From: Pseudopyrenochaeta lycopersici
Taxonomy: Eukaryota; Ascomycota; Dothideomycetes; Pleosporales; Pseudopyrenochaetaceae
Direction: 5' to 3'
Assembly (NCBI GenBank): GCA_003313425.1
Contig: NHZP01000003.1
Location: 1,922,001 to 1,986,000, forward strand
DNA: 64,000 nucleotides
Shown here: one piece after another, positions 33,201 through 45,134 of the stretch
How positions within the stretch are numbered: the stretch's first letter is position 1
How the letters are laid out: every line of letters begins with the position of its first letter
Made by a program: the position numbers and the translations under genes
Notes under the pieces: generated by a model
Database searches by the model: none
What the model was told of the DNA's origin: nothing
The model's input: only the letters and a program-made list of their open reading frames with translations

Positions 33201-33539
33201 TGCCGTCGCCGCCGCACATTCGAGAGCCGCTGCAGAACCGCAACCCCTCGGCCTCCCTCGCGCAACACCAGCAGCAGCCACCCACGGCCCTCGTGCTTCC
33301 TCGCCGCCGCCGCCCATAGGCCGCCTGGTCCGCTTGTGCCCGTCCGCTCGATGCTGCCGCCATCGGAACGATAACTGCCCTCCACGTTCCCATCGCCACC
33401 AGGTTCTGTCCGAACCTCGTGCCACTTGGTCGTCAAGCTGGCGCAACAATTCCAGCCGCAGTTCTGCTCCTGCGAGGCCTTTGACCAACAGAGCAGAAAG
33501 ACGGCCCGCCGCGTCTACAAGCAGTTCTGGAGAAGCGTA
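30278..33539. other. Long spacer and extended upstream region of the RGS gene
   Basis: 3.3 kb. The first ~1.6 kb has no feature. An imperfect CAAG/TAAG tetranucleotide tract is at 32333-32366. From ~32550 to 33540 the DNA is GC-rich, and CT-rich on the plus strand from ~33000. This creates long overlapping open frames in several frames and on both strands (one of 318 codons on the minus strand begins with TTG, not ATG). I read this as promoter plus a long 5' leader rather than coding sequence. Confidence 0.5.
32333..32366. repeat. Imperfect (CAAG/TAAG)n microsatellite
   Basis: About eight tetranucleotide units drifting from CAAG to TAAG/TAAA. Confidence 0.75.
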
Positions 33540-34757
33540 ATGATCACACGGAAGCCCGGAACCCAGCCCTTGTCAATAAGAACTTCATCCACTGCCTCCT
33601 CACCCACCTCCTCGCTGGCCGACTTTGATGCCGCCGACGTCAAAATGGCCATGAGCGACATCCAGCCCACGCCCTTGAAAGTCTCCATACCCAAGAACAT
33701 CCCCAGCCCCCAATGCCGGAAACCAACCCTCACCGAGATCCTCGCCAACACCGCCCCGCCGCCCTACACATTAACCTCCTTCATGGCCTTCCTGTCTCAG
33801 AACCACTGCCTCGAGAACCTTGAGTTCACCATGGACGCCTCGAGATACCGCAAGCACTACTCAAAGATGGTCAACCGCCATCCGGGAAGCCCCATTTCAC
33901 CGCTATCCGACGAGTGCGCTTACGTGCTCATGCTATGGCGTCGCTTGATTGACGCTTACATTCGCGAATCGGGTCCGCGAGAAGTGAGTGAACCCTCTCT
34001 CTGTAGAGTCACCCTTAGCCTCTCTTACTAATCCTTCTCCTAGGTCAACCTCCCGGCCGAAGTCCGAGATAACCTCCTAGGCTTGTCCGACTTGTACGTG
34101 CCACCGCACCCGTCGGCGCTAGACGAGGCTGTCAACAAGATCTACGAGCTCATGGAAGAGAGCGTGCTCGTCTCCTTCCTCAACTCCGTCAGCCCATCAA
34201 GTGCACACCCTACTCTCAGCCACGAGAGCTATGACAGCAGCATCACCCGATCGTCAACTCGCAGCTATGATGAGAGAAGCCTCCTGTCTCGCTCCCAACA
34301 GCCAAGCCTCCCTGGCCATCAACGGGCCTCAGCACCGTCATCACTGACCTCTGGCTTCATGCAATCTCGCCCTTTCTCCCACTCCAGGTTCCATTCTCAG
34401 CCAACTTCCTCTGGTCCAGCACCAGCGCGCGTTACTTCTGGCTACACCAGTGGAAGCGACGCCATGACTGACGACTCAGGCAGTGGTAGCCCATCTGGCA
34501 TGAGCGATCCTCTCACTCCTCCTGGCACCCCTCCCATGGCTGATTATCCCATGACCGATTTTCACCAAGCCTACTATGAGGCTGGGTCAAATAGTGGCAC
34601 TCCAAGCCCCCGCAACAGCCGTGGAGAGCACAACGGACTAGCCAATGCCACCAGGGACAGCTGGAAGCGAGTAAGCAGCAAGCTGTGGCCGAAAAAGAAG
34701 AGCGGCGGTCAGCTGCGAGAAGACGAGGCGGGCGTTGTCGAGGGCGGACTTTTCTAA
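33540..34757 (+). CDS. rgsA: RGS-domain protein, RgsA/Rgs2 type (heterotrimeric G-protein GTPase activator)
   Basis: Exons 33540-33983 and 34044-34757 (60-nt intron, GTGAGT…TACTAAT…TAG) give 385 aa. The RGS fold spans roughly residues 62-200: KPTLTEILANTAPPPYTL, FMAFLSQNHCLENLEFTMDA, the Tyr-His-rich linker, then after the splice VNLPAEVRDNLLGLSDLYVP and VNKIYELMEESVLVSFLNSV. RGS proteins speed GTP hydrolysis on G-alpha. RgsA-type members of Aspergillus and yeast Rgs2 have an N-terminal RGS domain and act on the nutrient/stress G-alpha branch. The remaining ~180 residues are Ser/Pro/Thr-rich and probably disordered, ending in a basic patch (KLWPKKKSGG). The start is the first ATG of the frame; upstream in-frame sequence has no ATG. 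Large spacers on both sides suggest complex regulation (inference). Confidence 0.87.
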
Positions 34758-37700
34758 AGTTCCTCCCTCCTTCTCTGAAGATATTACTTTGATGGATCCT
34801 CTCTCACCAAAGTCGGAGGACCACCACCTTTCTACAGTTTTCGACGTTCAAAAAGAGGGATGATTACGAACGTACGATCAGAGCGATCTGCATACAAGCT
34901 TTGCATTTTGGGCTGCATACATTTGGCGTCAACTTTCGATTTCTCACCTCAAATCGGAATACGCATGCGAGGCGCAACCGGCGTATCCTTATCCACCACT
35001 GCAACCCGGCGCGGTTAGCGGTGTTTTCGACATTCCCAATTTTAGACATGCACGGCGTTTGCAAAATCACACCTTCTGGTGCAAAGAGAGGCTACACAGA
35101 TTCGCAATCTGGCCAGGAATCAACCGGCGTTTTGATATTTTGCAAGCATATTCATTGAGGACATGACACGACAGGCGGCTGGTTTTGTATCAATATCTTT
35201 ATTTGGGGGGTTAAATTCTTTCATGGTGTCCTCCAGAGGGTCTGGAGTTGTTGATAAGATGGGCGGATTGGAGTAGATACCAAGCGTTGAGAAGTCACGC
35301 TAGAATGAAGCACTGTACACCGTACCATGTTGGCCGCCACCAAAGCATTTCCCACGTCCACATCCAAATGCCCTGTCCATGTTTACAGTGAGGTTCCAAC
35401 CCGTACATGGTCTGTTACTTACAGCGGTGAAGGGAGGTTCAAGCGCCATTACGCGTCCAATATCATGCAACATTGAAAGCACTGGGCAAACGGGCATCAC
35501 ATCTACAAACAATTCAGCGCACCCGAGACAAGAGTCATGGGATGCATGCACCGCAGCAGCAGATATCCACGCACCTCGTTCCACTATTCCAAGACGCTCG
35601 CCTGCTCAACCAGTGTTTCGCGGCTATTCCACAGGCCGTTGAGCAGCTGGGAAGGCCTCCTGCTTCGGCAAATCTCCGCTACAACACCCAGAACGCTGGG
35701 ATACGCATGCTCGGCCTTCCTTCAATAAAGCAGCATTAGCGCTTCCCTGAGGGCCCCAAATGATACACACATACACACAGTGGCCACCATGTGGGCAGTG
35801 AGTAGTGGGTACTCTGGGGTGGCAAAATAGCGCACAGCTTCGGAGGTAAAAGTAGGTTGGTTGATTTATTCTTTTTTTTTTGTTTTTTTTTTTGGCTTGT
35901 TTGTGGGTAGGACAATACAGCTTTTTTTCTTTGAAGGGAGGATCAAGGAACCACCCTCCTCCCCCCCGCAGTGATAGATTACAGATGAATTTTTAGGTTT
36001 TTGGTTATGAACAATGTGAATAGGAAAGCGGTTTAACTAATTTACACAATATTTTGCCTAAAATTTTTTTTTTGTTTCCTTGTGCTGTTTTGCGAACGAA
36101 GGGGGTTGTTGGCATTCCTTCGGACTATGACTGCAGCTGGTTAGGGGCATGTTGGGAATTGTTGCAAATCCTAAAGAAAAATATCCAGCGTTCCTCTTTC
36201 TTGAGGTGTGTGCTGCAGGGCGGATCCAACTCCTATCTTTCCAGCGCGCGGCTGCGTGTTGGTGGCTGCTGGGCCTGCATATTGCCAAACGCGTGCGACA
36301 CACTTTTTGGTTCCCTTTGTGTTCACCAGCGATGATGACCACCGATGAAAAGCTAGGCGAGCCGTGGATGTGGGATTTTTTTAACACATGTTTTGCTGTT
36401 TTACCAGTTTACTCGGTACCCTGTGGAACAGGAATCCACTACCGAAATCTTTCTAGAAGGAATCCTCCCTTTTCCTCGAGGCGAGCCGTTGGTGGTGGCA
36501 AATTAGAGTAAAAATGACAGGCGAAGTGTTTTGCTGCTGTGTAACCTTCCTGATCAGCTTCACGCATCCGCCTGCCAATAATACAATATTGTGGGTACGT
36601 AGCCTTTTGGCCCCTTTGTTCGCGACTTAGGGGTCCTACCGTGGTTGTACGATATAGCATGTAGAACAGCAGTTCCCTGAACTAGTTTTATGAGGTCACA
36701 ACGCTTGTGCTAGAAGCGGAGCAAGGAGTGATTCTGCGGGTAAACTCGTGTCAAAACCCGAACCAGGTTGCTGAGTAGTGGTGCAAGATCTCCATCTCTT
36801 GTCAAGGTCCAGGGCGGGGGGAGGACGAGTTGCCGAACATGTCACGTTTGAGATGCCTCGTCGGGCGACTGAGTTCCTGTTTCGAGGTCGAGGCAGCAGT
36901 TTTAACATGTGATGTATACAGCGTCATAGTATAGCGGGGAGATGGTACGACTTAGCACAAAGTAATATGGGTCTTTGTCAATGTACACAGTGAGGTAAGT
37001 TAGGGAAGAGCAGCATCCGTTTGCTTGCCGATGCCTCGACTTCCGGTTTCAGTACCACTTTTTCCCCAATCATCTGTTTTGAACCCCAGATCCTTTGGCC
37101 AATTTCAACATGCTAGTCGTCCTTCTATTCCTTATTCCCATGCCTCCGGTTCACACGGCATCTCCGACCCCTCCCTTTCGAAGACCAGATACGCAAACGC
37201 ACAGCCTCCCGGCGATGCATTGCATCCGTCGGCCGCATACATCCAGAAACTACTTCCCCGCTAATCCTCCACTATCACCGACAGCTCACCTCCAATTCGC
37301 CCAAAGGCCTGGCCGGTCGCTCAATGCAGATTTCCAAGCAATACCAAGTGCGCTGGACTAGCTGGCAAGTCCCGCCGCCCGATGCTTGAACGGAGTGCGA
37401 GCGGTGCGGCATTTGTGATTGGCCGGAAGCTGGCGGAGCTTCAGCTGTCATGTTATCTACTGCACCTTGTGAGCACTCTGAGGGCAGTCGTGGCTTAGTT
37501 TGAGAGGGACATGATAACCTGGCAAATGGTGAGGGCATCGTGAGAAAGGCCGAGGGCTGGTGTTGGCCCGCGACGACCGAGTCGTTTCGGTGGAATGAGC
37601 GAAAGTGACCTCGTACAACACAAGGGCTCATTGCGACGCTGCAATTTGGGTGGCAAAACTTCTCGAAGCCTTCCAGAAATTCGACGTCAAGCCACATAGA

Positions 37701-39741
37701 CGCGTGACGTCGCGAATCGTCAACCACTAAACAAAGTGGGTGGGGAGTGACGATCTCACAAATTATCCCCGACGCCTTCACGATTGTGTTGCGAGGAAGG
37801 GTTGCTGGCTGATCACGAACCCCCCGTCTGCTTCTCCCCAAAACTCCGCGATTCAAAACTCTCTCCAGCCCACTGGTCCAGACCTGCGCCTTAACCCCGC
37901 CCTTCAGTCAAGCCTAATCTGCAAGCTGTCGTTATCCCCAACCCACGCACCCAATCCCTAACCTTGAGGCCGCCGCCCAGGTCGCATCTAGACATGGCCC
38001 TAATCCATAAAGACAGTGCGTTCCCCTTCCCCGCCATGTAACTCTGCATTAGCCAGCTCTGCTCTCGCAACAACCATGCGTTAGCTTGAGGGCAAAAGCA
38101 GCGTCATGATCGTCGCATTGCCCTTCCTGGTCTGGATGCTGGCCGTCAGCATCATTGGAGCAAAAGCAGCGTACTTTCGATCTGCAAGTTGATCTAAGAC
38201 ACTAGGAGAGTAACTGCCGCTAGTGTATAGATGATCAGTCAGTCGTGGCTGATCAGCAAGGCTGGGATCGGTGCATTGGATGGGTTGGGGAAATGATGGG
38301 CTGTCGCGTGTGGTGGAGGGGCTGTCAGGTTGCCACTATATGAATAGAGTCGGGGGATTTCCTCATGACTTTTGTTGAATATATTGCCGCCGTGTGAGCA
38401 CGCACAAAGCAGCTATTGTAGTAACCTTGTATCGTTGTTGTGGTACGCCGAGGCAAGCATCTCGTGATGATTGACTTTGGTCAGGATGTGGTAGCGCAGA
38501 GCAATTGTCAATAGCGCCCCCGTTCCGCGGCTACCGTATCCGCGTCTTCTCCAACTCTCCCGCCCACCTGCCCAAATCGCGACGCTTACCTGAGCATCAT
38601 GTCAAGAATAAGGCGTAATTTTCCAACGCCAAGAAGCACACACAACTTTCTTCCCATCGTGACCCAGCGCAAGGGCACGCCAAACCGGAGCCCTACTAAC
38701 GTTTGGTTGGAGCCGACTGGGTGCCGGCGCGGCATCCTCAGCACCATTAATCTACATCAATATGCATCCTTGCGCACGTTACCAGGTAAACACGACTGCT
38801 ATTCATTTATTCCGCGTTGTTGGGCGTCACAGCACCCGCGAAGTCCGATTTACAATGCGGGTCAGACGGCCCACAGCTAACCACGACGTGGCTAATATGC
38901 CACGATGAGGAAGGGCCATGTTTTTGATATGCATACTACCACTTTGGGAAGGTGCTGATATAGTGTTTCAAGGCTTACGCCTACGTCTGACTTGAGTTGC
39001 TTAGACCGAAATCGTGATCGACTGACTAGTGCTATCGGTCCGTTGTGTTAAGATCGTGAGATGAGGCCATTATAACCTGGGCATGAGCAATTTGGGTTTG
39101 AGATAACGATCGAGATAACGAACTGGCGCCAAGAGCAACTGCAACGGAGGAATTGACTTAAACGTTTCTTATTCCTGAGACTGCGATAGTCTGTTCAGAG
39201 CGGCCATGATGAGCGGTGTTGCCGTCACTCGCTCGGCCTTCAATTGGAAGTGGTGACTTTGTGTGCAGCACGTGCAGAATTCCAGGTTGGACTCAACATC
39301 CCAAAGCACACGTGCCCCGGATTGATCAGCAATGTCGAAGGCCAAAACCAGCAATACATCATTACTGCATACCGTTCGCATACAACCGTATGCGAGGCGT
39401 TCAGTTCCTGACATTTGCTCGGCCATGGTGCCTTCGGTAAATGTTAGATCCACTTCTGTGGTACATTAATAGCTGACCCGGCTATTGTGCAAATACGAAG
39501 ACGACCGATTCTGGACCGGTCATGTGTACGATGAGGCGTGGTGGTAGGTAAATTGGGGCGTGGGATACGGCCGTGCCATCCATGGAGGCTAGGCAGTTGG
39601 TGAGAAAGTTTTGGGAAAACGGATTCGTGGATTCATGTTGTAGCCGTTCCTAGAGGCAGTAAAGCAGCGTGTCCGGCATGAGGATAGAGGGCGGCATTCA
39701 AGCCATTGGAGGTGTTGGTACGCCATAGACGGAGCAATGCA
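34758..39741. other. 5-kb gene-poor spacer
   Basis: The largest empty stretch of the window. It holds T-homopolymer runs (35872-35894, ~36064-36074) and many short open frames without domain, start context or splice support. The 193-codon minus-strand frame at 37275-37856 begins at TTG and lacks any motif. No tRNA, transposon ends or tandem repeats of note. A non-coding transcript cannot be excluded. Confidence 0.45.
35872..35894 (+). repeat. Poly-T tract
   Basis: Two near-adjacent T runs (9 and 11 or more) with a single G interruption. Confidence 0.85.
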
Positions 39742-40779
39742 TCACAGGAAGGTGGTTCCTGCGATGGGGCTAGCCCACTTCCCTTTCCTCGCAGCTTTCA
39801 TTTCTGCATATAGGGCTGGATTGATTCCTTTCTTCTTACACTTCTTGATCTCTGCCTCGGTGAGAGAGCTGGTGTTGAAGCTACTGGCACTCCATTCGCT
39901 ACTCGATCCAGACGGACTTTCTTCCAGACCGAAGAAACCTGAGATAGGAGGGCGCTCTGGCGGTAAGGACGTACTTGATCTTGACCAGTTGGATCGATGC
40001 GAGGTCTGGTCGAAAGAAACAGTCCGCTCTATGATTAGCTGCGTAGGCGGTGGAAGCGGTTGTTCTGTGAAGCGAGGCTTCATTTTCCGAAGCAGTGATT
40101 TGTGTGAATGATGCTCGGGGTTTCTGTTTTCAATGCAGTCAGATGAGTTAGTTGAACAAGGCTTAGAAGTTGGCCTGACAGGCGGTTCGTCTTCTGGAAT
40201 GGGACGCGAGGAGTTGGAGGTCGTATTTGGCGTGACTGATTGGTCATCTTCGAGAGTAAAGAAGTCCGGGGAAGGCGCTTCAGCTTCTGGTGGATCTAGG
40301 TATACTTCACTAGGCGTCACAGATGCAGTCGTTTCTACAGATTCTATAGTCTCCAGAGAGGGTTGTCGGCCCGAGGATAGAGGAACCTTTGAATTATTCT
40401 TATAGGAAGTAAGTCCGTGCGGCCGTCGATGGGAACTTGGAGACGCTAGAAGATTTGGTCTAGAATTTGGCGATGGAACATGTTGAAACTGCTCCCTGAA
40501 GGGATGAGAAAACCTGTGACGACGATCCGGTGTTTTGCCTGGGTGCACAGGATGAGCCTGGAGTGGGTTGATATTCGCTGAGGAGGCTGCACGAGGCCAG
40601 AACTGAGTTGCATGCTTGCTGTCCAACGAAGCTGAGCGACTTCGTGATATTGGGGGTGGGGCTGCTTCGTCGAAGTCTTGGTCGCGATGCTCGCAATGGC
40701 GCTGGTGCTGCATCAACAGCTCGAGTGCAGCTCGGGGGGAACGGCGAATCCCAGGCGGGACGGCATCGTCATCATCCAT
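39742..40779 (-). CDS. Hypothetical disordered protein with conserved basic C-terminal motif
   Basis: 345 aa, one exon, starting MDDDDAVPPGIRRSPRAAL. Most of it is Ser/Pro/His-rich low complexity with several Thr/Ser-Pro sites, which suggests phosphoregulation. The only part that looks folded is the C-terminal ~45 residues: SLTEAEIKKCKKKGINPALY then AEMKAARKGKW-SPIAGTTFL. This has the amphipathic, lysine-rich look of a short interaction helix and is the part most likely to be conserved. No known domain recognised. It is divergent from the Sog2 gene across 788 bp. The length of the open frame and the coding-like third-position usage support a real gene. Function cannot be stated. Confidence 0.68.
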   Translation of the reverse strand: MDDDDAVPPGIRRSPRAALELLMQHQRHCEHRDQDFDEAAPPPISRSRSASLDSKHATQFWPRAASSANINPLQAHPVHPGKTPDRRHRFSHPFREQFQHVPSPNSRPNLLASPSSHRRPHGLTSYKNNSKVPLSSGRQPSLETIESVETTASVTPSEVYLDPPEAEAPSPDFFTLEDDQSVTPNTTSNSSRPIPEDEPPVRPTSKPCSTNSSDCIENRNPEHHSHKSLLRKMKPRFTEQPLPPPTQLIIERTVSFDQTSHRSNWSRSSTSLPPERPPISGFFGLEESPSGSSSEWSASSFNTSSLTEAEIKKCKKKGINPALYAEMKAARKGKWASPIAGTTFL

Positions 40780-41567
40780 TCTCGCTATCGCGGGGCGGTT
40801 TAAGGGTTGTTAGTGTTTCCCAAAGTTGAAATATGAAAAGTCTCAAGGTTCAGGTCTCATGTAGGGGCCCCAACGTCCGACAATGATGACGCAGCCAGCC
40901 TGCCAAAGCTGCCATAGCGCCCGCAATGCCTTAGCGCCAGGTCGGTTGACATTGCCGTGCCTGCATAAGCCGTTGACAAAAGATACTTGGTGTTGTCACA
41001 CAGGCAGAGATATGGTCTTCTACTTTGGGGATTCATTTTTTTTTTTTCACATTGCTTGCACTGCACGCTCAACCGCTAAGTAGGCTATACCAACGTCGGC
41101 TCTACTCGCGCGGATAAATGATTAGAAAATGGCGCCAGAAGCAGCTTCCGAGCGAGTGGCATTCGTCAACTGGGCGGGTGGCTTTTGGGTGGTGTACCGT
41201 TGGAAGCTTATTGCCAACGGCCTCGACCAGGCGTGCACAGCTGTGAGCGAGCGGTGAGGGGCATCTCCGCGGTGTAAGGCAGCATGGGAAGCAGCTCTCG
41301 GGCTCGCAGGCGTTTCGGGAGGCTGTGACGTGTCAGAAGATATTCCGTGACATGGATTCAGGCTGATGGTGTTTCCGAGCTGGAGTGTTTCGCGGATGAG
41401 CGCTGCGGGACCTGACAGGTTGGCGCTAAAGAGGCTAGTGGGCGGCCAGGATCACGGCCGACGACTGCTCCTTACTTCATCGTCGCTGTCCTCTACCGCG
41501 GGCACAGCAGCATGTCTGCGACCCTCCAAGCCGCCGCATCGCCAGGCCCCCCCCGTGCCCGCTCGCA
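40780..41567. other. Divergent promoter region (hypothetical gene / SOG2)
   Basis: 788 bases between divergent starts. Includes a T-run at ~41037-41047. No additional gene or assignable binding site. Confidence 0.5.
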
Positions 41568-44486
41568 ATGAGCAACGACCCGCCGACGTCCATCTCGGAC
41601 GACGAGGTGGTGGCTCTCGCAAAGGCCGCCTTCGAGCACTCCCGCCAGGACATCACCCACCGCACCGCCTTGGACACGGCCCCGCGCGAGTTGCAGCAGC
41701 AGCCGGGCATCACCATAGACCTCGGCCACAAGAACATCGCCCGCCTGCCCGACGAGGTCATTGACGTGATCCGCGCCGAGATTGAAAGGTGGCCCGCCCA
41801 GTGCCGCTGCGCTGTCTATCAGCTGCTGACCCGCCCAGGCTCGCCCTCTCCCACAACCTGCTCTCCACCCTCCCGCTGCGCCTGATAGAATGCAAGCGCC
41901 TCCGCTACCTCAATGTGCGCTACAATGCCATGCGCGAGATCCCCGACGCCGTGCGTCCACCCGTCCTCCCCCCGTGGCTTGTGCGTACGCTGCTAACTCA
42001 GGCCAGATCCTCGAGATGACGTCGCTGGAGATTCTCGACGTCAGCCGGAACAAGATCAGGTCCATCCCCACCAAAATCGCCAACTTGACCTCGCTGAAGG
42101 TCTTGGCCATTGCAAAGAACAAAATCGAGGAGCTGCCCGTCTGTCTTGGCGAGATCAACAGCCTGCAGGTCCTCAAGCTCGACGGCAACCAATTGGTCTT
42201 CCCGCCGCCCGACGTCTGCACCATCAAGGACAACGCCCCGTCGCCCGCAAACGAGAATGAGCGAGATGCCGTCATCGCGACCCAGGTCAAGCGATTCATG
42301 CGACAACACGCCAACAAGGAACGCCAGCGCGTCGAACTGGAGCGATTGCGCGTCGAGTCTTCCAGTGACGAGAGCTGGACCGAGAGCAACCCGGAGACGC
42401 CCCGTCCTTCGAAGCGAGCCAACGGCGGACGCTTTCCTGTACGACCCAGCCTCGGCAATATAGAGGGCTTTTCTGATGCCAAGGCCGAATCCCCTGGACT
42501 GCCTCCTCCACCTATCCCAACCCGCTCCCACTTTCGAGTTGCATCATCGACGAGCAATGGCGCCCCTAAAAGGCCCCCAGTCTCTCCACTGCTGTTGCCG
42601 AACGGGAACAACGAACGAAACCGAAGCCAGAGTGAGGGAGCAGGACCTTCTACGCATCGCCAGAAGCGCATGGGCATCTACACTAACAAAGGGTCCGAAC
42701 TTGGGTCGGTGGATGAGCTGCGGAGGACAAGTCATTTCCGTGGGTTCAGCCAGGGCATTGTTGTTCCTGCCAATTCTGTTGCTAATGGATTGTCCGGGCC
42801 GGCGACCGCCGTTGGCTATGGAGACACTGGCACTGTCAGATCCCTCGCCAATCGACCCTTATCTGACGTGCGTGAACACCGACGCGGATCTCGTGCACCT
42901 GATATTGTCGTCGAAGCTGCGAAGAACTTTCTCTATGCTGTGTCTCAGCTTCATGATTGTGTCTCACACATGGTCCGCTCCATCAAACTGACTGCGAGAA
43001 CGAAAGAAAGTCTCCGCCGCAAAGAAGACTTCTATCGTCGTTACTCGACCACCTACCTGAACATCCGAGCCCTCAACGAGGTCCTTCATAAGTTCGACAG
43101 ACTGGTTGAAGAGGACGAAGAAGAAGCGCAGAAGCTCTCGAGAAGTGTGTACATGTACGCACTGAGATGTCTTGATTCGTTCATGTCCATTAGTCTCTCA
43201 ATTGCGGAGAATCGCACAGAGATTACACAAAATGCGAACGCACACATCATGCGCACATTCCTGTTTCTCCAGCAAGGAAGCTTGATTGAGATGAGAAATG
43301 CTTGTTCGGTCCTGGGCGCACAGTTCAAAGACACGTCGTCAAATTCGCGCCGTCCAAGCGGCGCCGACACAGTGGCTACAGTACGTGCAAGACCATTGAG
43401 GGTTCGCCGATTCCAGGCATCACCGCCGCAGCGGAACGGGTACCAGGTTCCTCCGCCGGTGATTCTCCACAGCAACGACAACAGTCGATCGAATACCTTA
43501 ACGAGCATTAGCGCCGCCACTCCTCGTTCCGGAGACTCATTCTTGACCATGGCACCGTCCATGTCTCGATCCAGCACGCTCAATAGTAGTTTCGATGAGG
43601 CTGATGAAGACGCTCTGTTTGACAGAGTCTACCAAAAACTCAGAAGCGCATCTGACAGCTGCAGAACATCCATTCCGCAGATTACACGCTTACTGCGAGA
43701 GCAATTTGACCTCTTGCGACGCGATTTGGACCCGGAGCATCCCCGAATCAAAGCACTTGCGGGCCTTATTGATAAGAGTAATGAGGTTCAGCAAATGACG
43801 AATCCCCTCGCAAGCCGCCTATCTCAGATGCAGCTAAAAGACAGCTACACGCGAAGCCAGCCTGAGTTCTGGCAGCAATGTATGGGTTTCATCAAGGTTT
43901 GTTTTACCCATTTCCAACGTTTCGAGAATAGCGCACTGACTCACTCATGTTTCAGGCGTGGCAGGAACTTGCCGTTGCTTATACGCAGCAAGGAACAGAT
44001 CACAAATTATTGAGTAGTGACGTCAAACAGCTCATGAGGCCACTGCACAAGACGGTCAAGGAAGCTAGTCTTGCCATCAACGATTCGCCATGGTCCCATT
44101 TGACAAGTAATAATCCTGGCCTCATGGGCCCGCCTAGCTTGTCTTCTTTCACTTCACGCACCCAGCCGCCCAAGTTTCTCAACAAGCCGCCTGCCATGAC
44201 GATGGTTTCAGGCGGCGGAATTTCGTTCCCTGGCCCAATCAACACGTCCATACCGGCCACTTCGTCGGTATTCTCCGCCCAGCCGTATTCCACTGCCAGT
44301 CTCAGTTCGCAGGGCTCAGGTGGATATGGTACACCAGTACCGGCAACACCATTGAGCGCCGCTCTAGGGGCGGCAGCGCAGGCTACAATCCCAAACACAC
44401 CAAGGCTACCATCGCAGTCCTCCAACACACTCAATGTCTTTGAGCGAGCAGACCGACTGCTCAGCCAAACAAGTCGACGTGTTTGA
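41568..44486 (+). CDS. SOG2: Sog2-like leucine-rich repeat protein of the RAM/MOR morphogenesis network
   Basis: Exons 41568-41788, 41839-41950, 42007-43896 and 43956-44486 give 917 aa. Leucine-rich repeats occupy ~residues 50-165: LGHKNIARLPDEVID, LALSHNLLSTLP-RLIECKRL, YLNVRYNAMREIPDA, LEILDVSRNKIRSIPTKI, LKVLAIAKNKIEELPVCL and LQVLKLDGNQLVFPP. A basic helical stretch and a long disordered Pro/Ser region follow. The Sog2 domain begins near residue 418 (NFLYAVSQLHDCVSHMVRSI) and includes LNIRALNEVLHKFDRL and SVYMYALRCLDSFMSISLSI. In yeast Sog2 partners the NDR kinase Cbk1 with Mob2, Tao3, Hym1 and Kic1 to control polarity and cell separation; a scaffold role is expected here. Intron 1 uses an atypical GTGGCC donor, but joining GAAAG to GCTCGCC rebuilds the repeat (ERLALSHN) exactly. 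Confidence 0.9.
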
Positions 44487-45134
44487 CTTCCAGTTCACCC
44501 AGGCGTACAGGCTTGAATCATGCCTTGAGATAATTCCGAGGAAAAATGTACGGCTGAAGAGCTTCTCCCTCTGCATATCTTGTTTGCCTCCTGTTTTTGT
44601 TCCCGTTACATGTATCTACATCCATCATTTAGCGTCGGCGCTGTCCGGGTTCCACTCCTTTATTGTTTTGTACTAATGGGCATGTACCTTGGGTTGCATA
44701 TCAGATGCGGTGTTTTTGTTTTCTTCTTCTTTCCTTTTTGGGGGTTTGGGTCTGCTAAGAGTGTATTATAGCATGGCTGGCGCTTTATGGAAGACTGTGG
44801 AATGATGGATGGATGAAATGTACAGCATGATATGTCTAGTATGTATTCTTCAGCAGCTGGCAAGGAGTCTAGACGCTGGATCCTATGGTGGGATTGAATA
44901 GATGTTTTTTTTTCCCCGTAATACTACCCATAAATCTCCCATTCTTACCCGCACGAGCAACATTGCAACGATCAGGATCCACAGCGGGTAATGAATATGT
45001 TTTGATACGCAATGAAAGCTGGAATCGATACACAACGCCGTTGGAACACAATAGCCCGTATTCTTTCCAAATCTACTCACACAAACAAGCCCGCTTTCGG
45101 ACCAATGTACACATTTGATACAAGCCGCCCAATT
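44487..45134. other. Convergent 3' region (SOG2 / Tag1-like)
   Basis: 648 bases between convergent stops, TG/T-rich in the middle (44580-44760), as expected of 3' UTRs. No gene seen. Confidence 0.55.

Noticed and set aside
32532..33488. 318-codon minus-strand open frame upstream of the RGS gene
   Set aside because: It begins with TTG, has extreme Arg/Gly/Trp composition from GC-rich low-complexity DNA, overlaps long frames on the other strand, and shows no domain.
37275..37856. 193-codon minus-strand open frame in the 5-kb spacer
   Set aside because: Starts at TTG, no recognisable domain, and no splice or promoter support.
41910..42677. 255-codon minus-strand open frame opposite SOG2
   Set aside because: Antisense to the leucine-rich repeat coding exon; no independent signature.
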